From positions 1 through 64,000 of the forward strand of contig BDIU01000166.1 of NCBI GenBank assembly GCA_002118135.1: a stretch of 64,000 bases of DNA. Reading direction: 5' to 3'. Position 1 is the first letter of the stretch. The number at the start of each line of letters is the position of its first letter. Positions 23,920 through 35,842 of the stretch are shown piece by piece. Origin of the DNA: Trebouxia sp. TZW2008. Taxonomy: Eukaryota > Chlorophyta > Trebouxiophyceae > Trebouxiales > Trebouxiaceae. Below the pieces are notes generated by a model. The model saw only the letters and a list, made by a program, of their open reading frames with translations. It was not told the DNA's origin and made no database searches. The position numbers were made by a program, and so were the translations under genes.

Positions 23920-25646
23920 GCATGAAAGGCAAATTGCTGCAGCAGCCTGCAGTCTGAATTTGAGCAGCATGCGGATCCCTCGACGCCTACCAGGTGTACA
24001 CATGGCCAATGTCACAATCAAGCAGCACAATACATTGCGGCACTGTGGCCAAGTTGTCGGCATTTGTGACAGCCAGGTGAGAGCATTCACCAGCAGTGGC
24101 TGCTTGGTATTGATCTTGAATGGTTTTTAAGAGCACTTGCGTCTTGTGATGCAGCCAGCTCCATGCTACACTGCTATGCTGTAAATATTAGTCTGATGAA
24201 GAGTGAGTCTGCTGTGCACAAGCAATTCTTGCAAAGCTTTGCAGCAGCATCCTTTACTAACTGCAGAGATCAAATCAAAAAAATAGCAGATGTCTTGAAT
24301 TTGATTTCTGTATTGTGTGAAGTCGCGTTGCAAATGTAGCCCCTCCCCAATCCAGGCTGTTGTGTGCAACTCAGCAGAATCATATGCAGCATCATTCTTG
24401 CCCACTTGGCCCGACGTAGCCGGAATGTTGTGCAGGTGTACCAAAACAACAAGCATTCCAACAGCTTGCGCCTGGTAATCTTGCGCAAGCGATGCAGCAG
24501 AGATACACCAGGCAGCACACTTCTTGGACCCCTTACCCTGATGAAGCTGGTTTGCTGACGTTTCAGGTAAAAAGCTGCTGTCAGTCAATTTATCATGGCT
24601 ATGACCTGCATGCATCTGTTCAGCAAGGCATCAGTACTTGTGGGAGTGTGCGTTGTTGCACTCCATATGCTTGCATTACTGGCTGCATGCATGATGCATG
24701 TCGTTTTGGAATTGACAGCGTGAGTCAGCGTTCCTCTGATACCATCTTGCTCACTCCAGACTTGCTTGCGATGTCAAGCTCCTGCTGCCCATTTCTGTAT
24801 GTCCTGCTGAGCAAATCTGTCATGGAACTTTTAGACTGTTGCACGGCATGTAAAATGCTTCTTGGAGTGCCAACCTATCACTAAAGCGCTTAAGCTTGGC
24901 TCACAGTGGACAAGTCTGAAGGCTTTGATTGCTTGCAGGGGACTGTCTAATGTTGAATTATTGAGCAGAAGATGTTTTATGCACGAAGCAACCACCAGAG
25001 CAGCATTCTGCAGCTCAAGCATACATGCTAACGGTGGCAGCACTTTGTGTTTATGCAATGCTGCTCACACTTCTGTTGTGGGAGAGGGCGGCACATTTGC
25101 GCTTCTCATCCAGGCAGCATTGTGAATCTTTGTTGCGTCTACATCATGCAACTACAACGTGAATGCTATCACAGCTCACATGGGGAACAGTCACAAGGGG
25201 CATCCGTGACAAGAGTTCGGCTGCTGTGTCACATGTCTGCTTCCGTGCAGTGATTTTAGCTGAGAAGCCACATATTGCTGTGACACTTGCGTACCTTGTT
25301 GATGCGTTCAACTTTTAAATTGGCGGCCTGTTGGCGGCAAATCACAACACGTCCAAGTAAGATCGTCTGATACAGCCGCTGTTCTCGTGCAGCAGGGACT
25401 GATGTGATCAAATGTCTCGGCCACCTGTTGAGCTGAATCAAGCGCTGTGCAAGGCTTGCTCGGCCTCAGCGATATTCTGAGCGTGACTCGCCGCGATTAG
25501 CTCTCCGCTCTCGATTATTATACAAGGGTACGGCGTACGAGTGTTTACGCATTGAGCTCACTGAGCTCAGTCACAAATCAGGGTTTTGTTAGGTTATGTA
25601 AAATAATTTGGAAAATGTATGCGTGTCCCTAGTCATCTGACGAGAC
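23920..25646. other. Gene-poor stretch
   Basis: No ORF here has protein-like composition or recognisable motifs. From about 25440 the sequence becomes CpG-rich, consistent with a promoter for the ORF at 25647. Confidence 0.35.
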
Positions 25647-26327
25647 ATGCATGTAACACACCGTGCGCGCGTATCAGTGGTTGGTTTTCACATTGTTATG
25701 CGTCGCGACCGTATCACCACGATCCGTTCTCAGAACTCACGGGCTTTGAAACGTCTGCGAGCCGCGAGCGTTGAGGAATTCTCGATACCATGGTCAGCGT
25801 TCCTCGAGGCGCAGGACAAAGCTGCGCGGCATATGCAAGAAGAACGTGTGCAAGCTGCAGAGGAACGTGACAAGCGAGAGCGGGAGATAGGTGAGTTGCA
25901 AGCTCAAAAGGCGCAACTGTTGCAAGAACTGATCTACGCAAGGGGAGAGAAAGATGTGAGAGGGGCCATCGAGATCATAGCCAGAATAGAAGAGTGCCGG
26001 ATGCCTCCGACGAAGCAGCGTCGTGGTGTTCAGAAAGTTCTAGGCTGGATGGTTGCAAACAATGCAAAGCTGCAAGCTCGAATCAAGCAGACATGCAAAA
26101 AGGCCAAGTTGGAAGAATCTAGAATTCGGGACATCTTACAGAAGAATCTGTACGTGACAGCTTGCAAAATCCTGCATGGTACCAGTCATGTACATTTGGC
26201 TGTCTGTGAACAGAACCCATGGCCTGCGAACGAAGCAGCAGCGATTTGCATTTTGCTTGAAACGATGGGACTTGACTACGAATACCGAGACAGGACGGGC
26301 AAGTCTGTTCCCTCACCATACGCATAG
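25647..26327 (+). CDS. Unrecognised intronless ORF, coiled-coil, 226 aa
   Basis: A single open frame runs to TAG at 26325-26327. A second in-frame ATG at 25698 (MRRDRITTIRSQNS) is an equally good start, giving 209 aa. Residues 50-110 are Glu/Lys/Arg/Gln-rich and predicted coiled coil (EERVQAAEERDKREREIGE). The C-terminal third is mixed globular (LYVTACKILHGTSHVHLAV). The gene lacks introns and is richer in CG-containing codons than its neighbours. Function is not recognised. It could be a small host gene, a retrocopy or an element-borne ORF. A good donor-like GTGAGT at 25891 leaves room for a spliced alternative. Confidence 0.5.
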   Translation: MHVTHRARVSVVGFHIVMRRDRITTIRSQNSRALKRLRAASVEEFSIPWSAFLEAQDKAARHMQEERVQAAEERDKREREIGELQAQKAQLLQELIYARGEKDVRGAIEIIARIEECRMPPTKQRRGVQKVLGWMVANNAKLQARIKQTCKKAKLEESRIRDILQKNLYVTACKILHGTSHVHLAVCEQNPWPANEAAAICILLETMGLDYEYRDRTGKSVPSPYA

Positions 26328-26707
26328 TCCTAATTGATATTGATAACAAGATAGTACTCCGTGATATTTGAGATATGTAACGAGAACATGATTTAGCCTC
26401 ACGTTATCATTCAACGTCATCAACAACGTCATGACCCTTGATAGAACTTTTCTGTGTCATGCCTGATGTTTCAATTGAGCGGCTGACAGCGCCTTGTATA
26501 GCGTTGTTTATGGCAACCGCATAAGCAAGCCGAAAGATCCCAACGAGCCTGAGACTGTTCCCATAAACTGACTTGAAATATACAGTCAGTGGTGACCGAC
26601 CTTATACAGCTTTACTCGCTGCTTGTTTAGCCTGACATGTGACATCTGTTAGACCTGGTGTCTTGCTTGCTGACGCGCACGACCTGAGATAAGCCTGAAC
26701 ATCATGC
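26328..26707. other. Short intergenic
   Basis: No gene seen. CpG dinucleotides are frequent, suggesting regulatory sequence. Confidence 0.3.
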
Positions 26708-27202
26708 GGCGGCCGCAGCCAACGCTACTACGCCTTATGGCTGTTCGCTGACCAGTTGCTGCCTGCTCTGGCCCACACACAAGGTGGAAATGCACAGAGG
26801 CAAGAGGCGTCGGATGATCTTGCCCTTGTCGAACAACTCCCTCTTTTGCTGTTTGCCGTGGCTTGCCTGCTGCTGGCTATAGAGCACTCTGGTTTGAGCC
26901 AAGCCTCATCCACACAGAGTAGCAAACAAACATTGAAACGAGTCTATACAGCAGCGAGCTCCGCTCTAGATGAGTCCTTCAGTGCTTGCAACACGTCAAA
27001 CAAGCTGAGAGAAGCAGCAGTCATTGTTCAGTCTCAGGTGAAAGTCAGAAAGCAGCAGTTGACATCCGACCATTTGCTGGAGATGCATTCCAAACTCAGC
27101 GAGGCTGGGACAACAGCGCTACAAAGCATGGACATCGACAACTGCTACAGAATCCTAGAGCTGCTGTATGCTTCCAAGGCGTACAGGAGGTCACAACCTT
27201 GA
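26708..27202 (+). CDS. Unrecognised protein-like ORF, helical
   Basis: The frame has no ATG after its upstream stop. It may start as an exon behind GGCCGCAG near 26715, reading RYYALWLFADQLLPAL. It continues with a hydrophobic stretch (LLLFAVACLLLAIE) and an amphipathic helical part (HLLEMHSKLSEAGTTALQ, CYRILELLYASKAY) to a stop at 27200-27202. Composition is protein-like but the family is not recognised. The first exon is not located. The gene is convergent with the phosphatase gene that ends at 27509. Confidence 0.35.
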   Translation, partial: GGRSQRYYALWLFADQLLPALAHTQGGNAQRQEASDDLALVEQLPLLLFAVACLLLAIEHSGLSQASSTQSSKQTLKRVYTAASSALDESFSACNTSNKLREAAVIVQSQVKVRKQQLTSDHLLEMHSKLSEAGTTALQSMDIDNCYRILELLYASKAYRRSQP

Positions 27203-27508
27203 GAGTGCGGGGGCAAGTTATTGGCATCAGCTGTCATTGCGGCAGCCTTTGCCATCACAATGTCTCCAAGCAAAGTCACCACCCTGCCATTCTTGTCATC
27301 GCTGAGTGAGCTGGCGCAACATCCTAATGATGTCATCAAGGCTCAGACTGAACAAATTCTGTTGTACATTCTAGGACAATCTTTATCAAATGCCTACTGA
27401 CAGCAAAGCATGATGCTAAATGTGCTAAGCATCAGCTACTAGCCTGATCAAATGTTTAATGAAATGAATGGCAAGAAGCTCTTGGCAAAAGTGGATTCTA
27501 CTTGAGAA
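27203..27508. other. Convergent intergenic region
   Basis: Lies between the 3' ends of a plus-strand ORF and the minus-strand phosphatase. Nothing recognisable. Confidence 0.35.
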
Positions 27509-29969
27509 TCAGAAGCCTGAAAGCGAGTCTCCACCGCTTGCAGCAGGCTGTTCATGCTCAAAGATCATAGCGCACGCTTCTTTACGCTCTGCCTCTGTGA
27601 CAATGAAAGGCTTCCAGTAGGTGTTCTGAAATGTTTCAAGGGTGCACACATGACCTGCAGCAGCACGAGTGTCAGACAAAATTGGGCTTTGAATCTGACA
27701 GGCTTGTTTGTCCCCTGCGACGTAAATGGCGAGCGAGTGTACGCCTCAGCTGGTGAGTTGAGTGGATTTGAGGGTGTCTGACAGGCTTCAATGCAGTAGA
27801 CATATGCAAGACCTTGGACTATACACAGATTGTGTTCACCAGGAGGTGTTGCAAGCAAGAATGCACACATACCAGGCAGCATGTTTGGCAGGTCCACTTC
27901 TTTGCCATTGACCAGCACCCTCACATAGTCTTGTGTCTTGCCGTCCTTGCGGCTTTCCCACAACTCAAAGATGACATTGCTGACATATGGCGGCCACGTT
28001 GTGACATCCTGTCCCAAAGTTGCAAGCAAAGGCATGATTGTGGTGTCATGCCCGCTGTACATGTACATCTGGTGCTTTGGCTGTCCATCAGCACATGCAC
28101 TCATGCGCTGTACAACACTGTCAAACATGCGACCCATGCTAAGCTTCAAAAGCTCTTCCCTGTGACTAAGCTCAACTCCAGGAGCCACAAGGGCAAGCAT
28201 GCGCTTAGATGCTTCCTTGTTGATCTCTAGCAACAAATCTTCTTTCATGCCATTGGGCAGGGTTTTGCCATGCGTCTTGATGACTGTCATGGCGTCATGA
28301 AGGTCCAGGAATGCTATTCTGTCTTCTGACTTGTCACCAAGCACATCTTTGATCTTTTTCTGCAGCTTGATGGCATGCTCGTCTTTGTTGTTTGCCTCTG
28401 CATGAATGGAAGCTGTCAGAAAATGACTGATCTTTCAGGTTGTTGCAACTCTCATTGCGCAAGTGTGTCCTTTGTTGGCCCTGTTGCACAGCTTTGCTCT
28501 TTGCAATGCAAGGTGCCCTTGCTTGTATCGCAACAAAATGCTCCAATACAGGTTGCTGACATAAATGCTTGACATAAGCATGAATCACAGCACAGTCAAA
28601 TATTGCATATACAACAATTGACAGATTGACAGCAAGTCCATCTGTTGAGCAGGTGGACAGCTCCTGACCTCTGAGCTCGTATCTGGCACGCTTCATGACA
28701 TCAGCCAGCTTTTCACAGCTGAGAACATTTGCAAATAGTATCTCGTCTATGTCTGAAGCTGTGCCGACTGGAATGGGCTGTGCAGCATCCGGGTACAGTC
28801 CTGTCAGGACACCTTGCAAGGTTGCAATCGTTCTGGAGAAGTTTGTTGTTCTGCCACTGACTGCACCCTCCTGCCAGCAAGTTGTCAATCACATGCTCAC
28901 TTACTGCAAAGCTTTCTTCTGCACATCAGCATATGTTGGAATGATGGACTGCTCAGCGACAAATGCTGATGTGACTATCATGCAGTAATGTTGCAGGCAA
29001 GATGTTGCTGGACCCGTGCACGGCGCTTTGAGCGCAAGCAGTATCGATGCACGCGGTCAATAGCAAGACAGCACTTGGCGGCTACACAACCCTAGCACAT
29101 GTGTCGAAATGGGTCGTCATTTACTACCATTGATGTCATTGTCAAGCGTGCAGTCTTTGCACAGAGGCTTACTTGATACTGTTGGGGCAGAAAGGAGAGC
29201 TCTTCTACATACCGCTGCCGCAGCCACTCCCCTACCTCTCTAGCCTGTTGCTGTCCCACTTTTGTGAGCTCGCCTTTGTGGCAGCCACCTGGCAGTTTGA
29301 TGTTGCGCTGCAAATCAGGCAGGCATGAGTCAGATAGTTCCAGGTGCAGAGCAGCACTGTGCTGAGCATGTACTGTTGAGGGTATGGTTTGATTGCTGCA
29401 ATGTGTTTGTGACATGTCTTACTAGCGTGGATGCTCAGACAGCATATCATTATGCCAACTCGATGATGAGCATCATGGATCAGCATAGTGAACTTGCATT
29501 ACTCGCGCTGATCCGGATTTTGATTTTGGCACTGATGCATGTGTCTGAACGTGCAAAAGCTACCTGAGCTTGATCATGATCTGAGATGGGCTGCTTTCCC
29601 CCGTCTAGAGCGCTGATTTGAATCTTGACAGGCTCAAAAGCCTTGCCACACACATCCCACTGCTGCCCCTCCCAATATCTTTTTGTCAAAGGGCTACGCG
29701 CACCATGCCTGAGAAGCCAGGCGGAGAGTTGAACTCGCTGCAACGCGCGATAAGGCATTCAACCATTCGATGCCTACTGCAGCATGTCGATACACCGTAT
29801 TGCTCTAATTCAAGTACCTGAACACCACCTGTACGAGTTTGAGCTTCGCTGAAGGATCAGTGGTGCCCAAAGGCTGGCTGTCGCATCTCGACACAGATCG
29901 CTGCGCTTGGACTGCGTATACGGCTGCTGATGCGACAGGCAAGAAGGCCAAGCAAGGCATTCGCCACAT
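27509..29969 (-). CDS. Histidine acid phosphatase (lysophosphatidic acid phosphatase/ACP6-like)
   Basis: Six exons join in phase to 434 aa, in coding order 29969-29818, 29708-29564, 29307-29173, 28870-28669, 28397-27873 and 27654-27509. The start MWRMPCLAFLPVASAA gives a signal-peptide-like N-terminus. The branch-2 histidine phosphatase signature LKLVQVVFRHGARSP (R51-H52-G53) is split by intron 1. A second active-site arginine region (GRTTNFSRT) and the proton-donor motif YSGHDTTI (H328-D329) are present. These residues hydrolyse phosphomonoesters through a phosphohistidine intermediate. The substrate cannot be set from sequence; lysophosphatidate or general secreted phosphatase activity are both possible. 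The gene has compact introns and no boundary arrays. Confidence 0.88.
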
Positions 29970-30488
29970 GTCGCCTGCAGCAGGCGTGATGCGAGCAAGT
30001 GAGACCTGACATGCATTGCCTGCAGCGTTCCAGGGTCTGTTTGGCCATGCATGCAAAGTAAGAAATGCAGTCAGGCCTGTGTTTTGCTGCAAATGTCGGG
30101 GCAGGCTTGTCAAGAGGATGCCTGCTGCAACCTACTGCAGGGAAGAACAAGACGCTTGGCTTTACCAATCAACATGTACCTCCTGATTGCACAGCATGCT
30201 GAAGTCGCAGCAGCATCAAAGATGTGCTGCTCATTGACGAGAACATGAAGCGCACGTATAGATGGGCTTCTGCTCTAATTTGTTGCCCTGCTAATGCACA
30301 GCACAAGTAACGCATGCAAATAAACCAAGCAGCCTGAACACCGGCGCCATCAACAGCACAAGCACAGCTGGTGATGAAAGCTGCAGAAACCTGGCTTGCC
30401 AGCAGGCTAGTAAGAGAGATGAAACTTCAGGCACCTGTAGCTAGCCAGGGTAGCAGGACTCCCTCATATGAAGAACGGCATGTCTGTA
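29970..30488. other. Intergenic, upstream of the phosphatase
   Basis: Contains the presumed promoter of the minus-strand phosphatase. No coding feature supported. Confidence 0.35.
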
Positions 30489-30720
30489 TCAGACTCCCTG
30501 GAAAATGCACAGCATGCTGACGATGAGGAATGCAAGCATTGAAGCAGGGTAATACATAACTCCTGAAACAGCGGAAGGCTTTCTCTGAAAGGCAGTCACA
30601 GAAGATTGTGACATGTGCAGCTCATGGGTAATGCTGCTGAGTTGACTGACAACATGATGAATTACTGACAGTTGTGTTCGTGCGCCAAGTGCCAGCTCTG
30701 GGGACGATCCTGGATAGCAT
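30489..30720 (-). CDS. Possible C-terminal exon with a transmembrane tail
   Basis: Behind an acceptor-like TCCCCAG near 30708, a minus-strand frame reads QLSVIHHVVSQLSSITHE and ends with a hydrophobic segment (PASMLAFLIVSMLCIF) and a TGA. This resembles the coiled-coil plus membrane-anchor end of a protein. Upstream exons are uncertain. One candidate at about 31190-31285 (LTDARDMLEDWVTDNGM) lies in frame just beyond the stop of the polyQ gene, so this could be an extension of that gene. Confidence 0.28.
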
Positions 30721-30746
30721 GGTTCACATAATGCAATCAAGATCAC

Positions 30747-31286
30747 CGTTCATCATTGCATGGCAGATCTGTCAATGGCTGCACATGTTTTGCGTTGATG
30801 CTATGTGCATTGCAGAATTGCGCATGCACTGATCTGTAATCTCTTCCCTTTATAGCTGCTTACAGGAAGGTGCAAAGTGCAAGATCATCAAACTGAGAAG
30901 TTTTTCTGCGCACAAGAATACAAAGTACACTAGAAATGCGCTGTGTCCAGCACTACAAACATAAATGCAGCTGCAAGAGTACAATTGTTGCTGTGCAAGA
31001 CTTGATTGCTTACATGACCTGTGACTCACGTCCCACAAGTGAAAGCCTATCAGCAAACGCCTCAAAGCACTTGGAGTCATGTGCACGCCTTACTAAATAT
31101 TTACTCTTGACCTCTGCATCTATCACCACAGCAGGACCTATCACCACAGCAGGGGCAAAAGTTCCATTATCTTCTTCAAAAAAGGACCTGGTCTCCAGTT
31201 TGCATGCCGTTGTCAGTGACCCAGTCTTCCAACATGTCTCTGGCATCAGTCAGCTTATGCAGCAATGCAATCACAGAAGATGAGTC
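30747..31286. other. Unresolved stretch, possible minus-strand exon
   Basis: Minus-strand codons at about 31285-31190 read DSSSVIALLHKLTDARD and end near a GTCC donor-like site. They follow the TGA at 31287 in the same frame. This suggests either read-through, a short intron from about 31362, or chance. Confidence 0.25.
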
Positions 31287-34200
31287 TCAGTGTGAAGTCT
31301 GAAAAGCGTCGCCAAACGCTCGATGAGAATTCCCTGCGCAGAAATGCCTGTCACCTCGGAACGGGTCGTGAGGAGTGGCCGCAAGATATTTCACGCCAAT
31401 GAGTGGCTCGCGATTGGTTGGATGCTGCGCAGGTGATTTTGGCTTGTGAGACACAGCAGTCTTGTTGAAGTCAAATGCTGCCGTGCCAGATCGCTGGCGT
31501 TTGCCTGGTGAGCCACCCTCGTCACCCGCATGCTTGCGAGGCGTCATTACAGCATGATCCTGCAGTTCCCTGTGCTTGCTTAGCTGGACCGCATCTGATT
31601 GCGCATGCTGTGCTAGGTGCTGAGCCCGGTGCTGTGCTGTGCTGAGCTGTCGAAGAAGAGGCAGGGTACATGAGTAACAAGTGACTGGGAAAGCACCTGC
31701 TGGCCATGCCGCACAACTGTGCATAAATTGTGGCCTTCAGGTCCTCCATGAGGCATTGATAGACTGACAGAGTCGCAAACAAGCTGTCAGCGAGCTGTCA
31801 TCCTTGCGTAGGCATTTATGTTGTGCATACCACTAGTACGGGAAGTTCGTTGAATGGCATATTATTAACAGGAGGCTGTGTGAAGCACAAGCAACAGCAT
31901 AAATGTCAGCCGGCAAGCAAACTTCAACTTTGCTTGTCAGAACAGGCACACCAAAAAGTGCACGACACAGCACTTGCAGAACCTGCCAGCTGGCATGTCA
32001 GAAAGGCGGGCATCAGACAATAACTCATCCAGTAACACAGCAGACCTGTGCAGACAGTGAATTGTCAACAGCAATTCCCAAGGTTGGGCGTGCCTGGCTG
32101 CTAGCGCTGACAGGCAAATTTTGATCATCTGGCTGCATCATTCTCATTTTCTGTTTGCCTGACTCTGCATATGTTCAGGCATGACACAGCACCCTGTTGG
32201 ACATACGCTGCACCCGTTCAGCTTCGCGCCTTGCTTGATGTCGCTCTAGCTGCTTGGTGGCCTGCATGTACATGGAGATTGCCTCCTCACCCCACCTGTT
32301 TTTGAGCATCCACCATACCCACAAAGGCTTGTAACCCTTATCCGCTTGCAGCAGCCTGCGCCCAGAAGAGCTATTTGAGACTCAGAGGTCACTTGGGCAT
32401 TGTCATATCATCCTGCTTGGTGTTACCTCACCACATTTCATTCTGCTGAGATCTGCAAGCTTCACATACAGCTGCATAGTCATGCAGCTTGTCATGCAAG
32501 AATGTGACGATGATGAGGAACAGATTAGGTTCTAATTGGGACAACTGGCTCAAGCGTACAGTTTTGCTACACTACAGGCAAGTGCTGCGCATCCTGATGT
32601 CAAAATTGCACAACGCTCACAAATCTGGTGAATCTGCACAGCAACGCACCGGCTGTACATGAAGCCATAGTCAAACCAGAAGCATGGCGCTCATGGACAT
32701 GCTAAGCATCTCAAACAAGGACAGAGATAAAGGTCCAACTAGGCGTTTGCGGTGGAGCCAATGGAGATTCAGAGAGCCATACCTGAGATTGAAATGGTGT
32801 CCAGCAATGTCTTCCACTGTGGGTTCTGCCAGGAACTTCGTTATATCCCAAGCATTACGCACATTGTGAATCACCCGGTCGCCACAGATCAACTGCAAAC
32901 AACACAAAAAGCATGAGGTTACAAATCAACATCACCTCTGCCTATCAGCAGGACTTGATAGAGCACGTGATGAGTCTGCTTGGAAGGTCTTGTCAACTAG
33001 TGTGTGCAGATGAGCCAGAATACGCAAAGCTACGGAGCAAAATTGTGTATGCAGCAGCAATCTTAGGCTGCCAAAGATTGCTGCAAGGACACACCAATGT
33101 CAGCCTGCGTGCACTTGTTGGTGCCCACTAAGCTATGTTGCCGTGCTCAGCAGTCCACATTACATCATCTGCTCAACTAGTGATCAGATCAAGCTGCAAC
33201 TGCACCTGAGAAGAATCGATAAATGCAGTGCAACAAGAAGAGGCTGCCAGTGCGCCTCAACAGCATCTAGCAAAACCCATCCAGACAAAGCCACAGAGAG
33301 TATCCTAAAGCATACATGAATGCGCTGCAACAAATGAAGGCTGCACATGCGCTTGGGCAAAACTCGCTACCTCACATACATTTGGAGAAAGTGGCTGTGA
33401 CTCACCCTGTTGGGCCATAGCACGTCATCTTCATGACCCGCCACAACCCCCACTGACCCCACCAGGTATCCCTTCCAAGGCCCGTGGCTGAACTGGGGCT
33501 TCACAAAACTGAATGTACCCTTGTCTGTGATGCAGAACGGCTCCACAGCAGCGGGAATATGGTCCAGGATCTCAAAAGACAGGTTATGGACTGTCTCATA
33601 TAGCCTACAGGCATGAAGCATAAGAGGTTGAGTACAAGCTGCATTTCCCAGACAAATCAAAACTTTGTACTTTGCTGTGTTCCCAATCACATTCAACTTT
33701 CATGTTCAAGTCTCATGCAATGAAGTCTGCAATTTGTATTTTGCATGTATGGATACGTGAGATGTAAAACTTGCCCGATAGCCTGAAGCCAAATGCAGCA
33801 ACAAGCATTGCAGACAGCAGACGATGGTGTACATTTAGCATAGCACCAGCATACTGCATTTCACATGCTGGAGCAGCATGTTACATGTGTACAACTTGTG
33901 CAGGATGGCAACTCAGTGACCTCACAGTGACCTCGCGTCTCACCTCATTCATTCATTCATTCATTCATTTCACACACATTCTAGGCAGGCTCAGCAGGCC
34001 CAGCTAGGTACGTACAGGTGCAATCAGCTGTCTCCAACCAGTTCTGTCTGTGGAGAGACTGTTGTACACGGTTGACTGTCTCACCTGGCAGCACCGTTTG
34101 GCTCTTCTTGATGCACCAAGAGCCATAATGGTTGCACCACTGTTTGCTCAGAGCCCTCTGCAATGACAAAGCTGTGCAAGATAGGCAAGCTGCTATTCGC

Positions 34201-35842
34201 TGCCTTCTTGAACTCCGCCTGCAGTGAAAATGACGATTGAGTGCTGTTGATATCATGTGAGACATGGGCCTGCAGTGAAAATGATATGTGAGTGCTGTCA
34301 ATCTCATCTAATACACGGGCCCAGTCAAAGTCATGTCACATCTACAGCACCCACAAAACCAAAATGAAATGCATTGTAGAGGGAGCAATTGCGTCAGCAG
34401 CTGAAGGGAGGGCCAACGAGCTTGCAGCATTGATGCATATCATCCTGTCAGGCAAGTATGCTCAACTACTCTGCATACACAAGACACACTGTACACATGA
34501 CACCTTCCGGGCCAACTGCAATGCAAATGATGCATTGGTGCAACTACATTCATGCACTTCATCCTGTCAGGCAAGCATGCCTGGGCAATTTGCTCAAGAA
34601 ACGGATTGTCACAAGAGCACGGCACCTTCCTGGCCAACTGCAGTTCAAGAAGTTCAGGCATGCGACTCATTCCTGCTGCTGTTGTGAGTACAGTGCCTAT
34701 GTCTCTACATACACTCACCTGTGCCTGTTCATGCCTCAATCTCTGCTGTGCTGGCCAATCGACGGCGTCATTGCTCCACTCTGGCAACTGCAGCTCCACC
34801 ATATCAAGGCCTGCTGGTGCTGCATTCCTGTCAGCAGCATAAGCAGCTGAGCCTAGATCATCAGTCGTTTGCTGACTTGCCAGCTTGCCTTGGAGAGCAC
34901 TGTCAGCACCACTTGAGATTTGTGGCCTGGTTTCATATGACTGGTCAGCAGCTTGGAAAATTGTTTCTGAATTCAGTCTACTGCTGTGCTGATTTGACGC
35001 TGCCTGGGAGCTTGCAGCATGTTGAATGGCATGCAGCTGCTGTGCCTGCTGCATCAGTTCTGAAGTGGTAGACATCTTCTTGTATTTGCCACCGAATGCA
35101 AGCAGCAATTGGAGTTTGCTAGTTGCCTCCATACTGGGGGCGCTGCCATAAGGTGGAGAATCTGCAGCTGAAGCTGATGACTCACTCAAGTGACTGCCAT
35201 GGGACTGAGATGTTGCAGCTGGTTCTGATGGAAGACTGTGGGGACTGGCATGAGAGTGAGAAGCTGCAGCTGGTTCTAATGAAAGACTGTGAGAATTGCC
35301 GTGAGAGTAAGATCCTGCAGCTGATGCTGATGATGTGTTAAGAGGGCTACCATAGGGCTGGAGATTTGCAGCTGGTACTGATGATGACACAATGGTAGGC
35401 CGACTTTTGCGCCTTGTTTTCCGGCCATCCCTTGACATAGGCCGCCCATCCCTTGAGACAGGTCGCTGCACTGCAGGCTGTTGACTTTGCCCTAGCTCTG
35501 CTGATGGCACAGCGAGCTGATGCCGCTGCTGCTGCTGCTGCTGCTGTTGCTGATGTTGCTGCTCATGTGGCCAGACTAAAGACTGTGGCAACTCCTGTTG
35601 CCTGGAATGTTGTGACTGCTGAGGCCAAACGGAATAGGTTGGCTGCACAGGCGCTTGATGCTGCTGCTGCTGTTGATGCTGCTGTTGCTGCTGCTTCTTC
35701 TGCTGCTGATATCCTTGCTGCTGTTGCTGCTGTTTTTGGTGCCATTGGTGCTCCCACCACTGAGAAATCTGCCGCACTGAGGCTTGCTCAGCAGGCTGAG
35801 CCACTGCTGCATTGTGAAAGGCTTGAGTTGACTTGTGCAGTC
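31287..35842 (-). CDS. PolyQ/Ser-rich protein with unrecognised C-terminal region (5' end unresolved)
   Basis: Seven minus-strand exons join in phase: 35842-34626, 34218-34085, 33604-33406, 32892-32783, 32355-32193, 31794-31697 and 31641-31287. The first is Gln-rich with repeats (QWWEHQWHQKQQQQQQ, long HQQQQQ runs, then Ser/Ala/His-rich direct repeats). It has no ATG, so an earlier exon is missing. The C-terminal part is globular: SFVIAEGSEQTVVQPLWLL, FSFVKPQFSHGPWKGYL, AGHEDDVLWPNR, DRVIHNVRNAWDITKFLAEP and KPLWVWWMLKNRWGEEAI. The tail is basic (GGSPGKRQRSG). I cannot name the family. PolyQ and a basic tail hint at a nuclear regulator (inference only). Confidence 0.6.
33945..34050 (-). mobile_element. 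Non-LTR element 3' end, family B, copy 1
   Basis: (ATTC)n followed by AGGCTCAGCAGGCCCAGCTA and CAATCAGCTGTCTCCAACCA; related blocks recur near 39470 and 50855. On the minus strand the frame reads NWLETADC..YLAGPAEPA before (GAAT)n, the form of a LINE ORF C-terminus with a microsatellite tail. Confidence 0.6.
34434..34640 (-). repeat. Tandem exon-end duplication in the polyQ gene
   Basis: Two copies of a block of about 118 bp share CATCCTGTCAGGCAAG and the exon end plus donor (LQLARK, then GTGYC). It is the minus-strand counterpart of the donor-side arrays: the working copy ends at 34626 and the decayed copy lies in the downstream intron. Confidence 0.7.
35520..35745. repeat. CAG/CTG trinucleotide repeats in coding sequence
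   Basis: Several CTG-rich runs (35523-35560, 35659-35735) encode polyglutamine on the minus strand in the polyQ gene. Confidence 0.8.
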
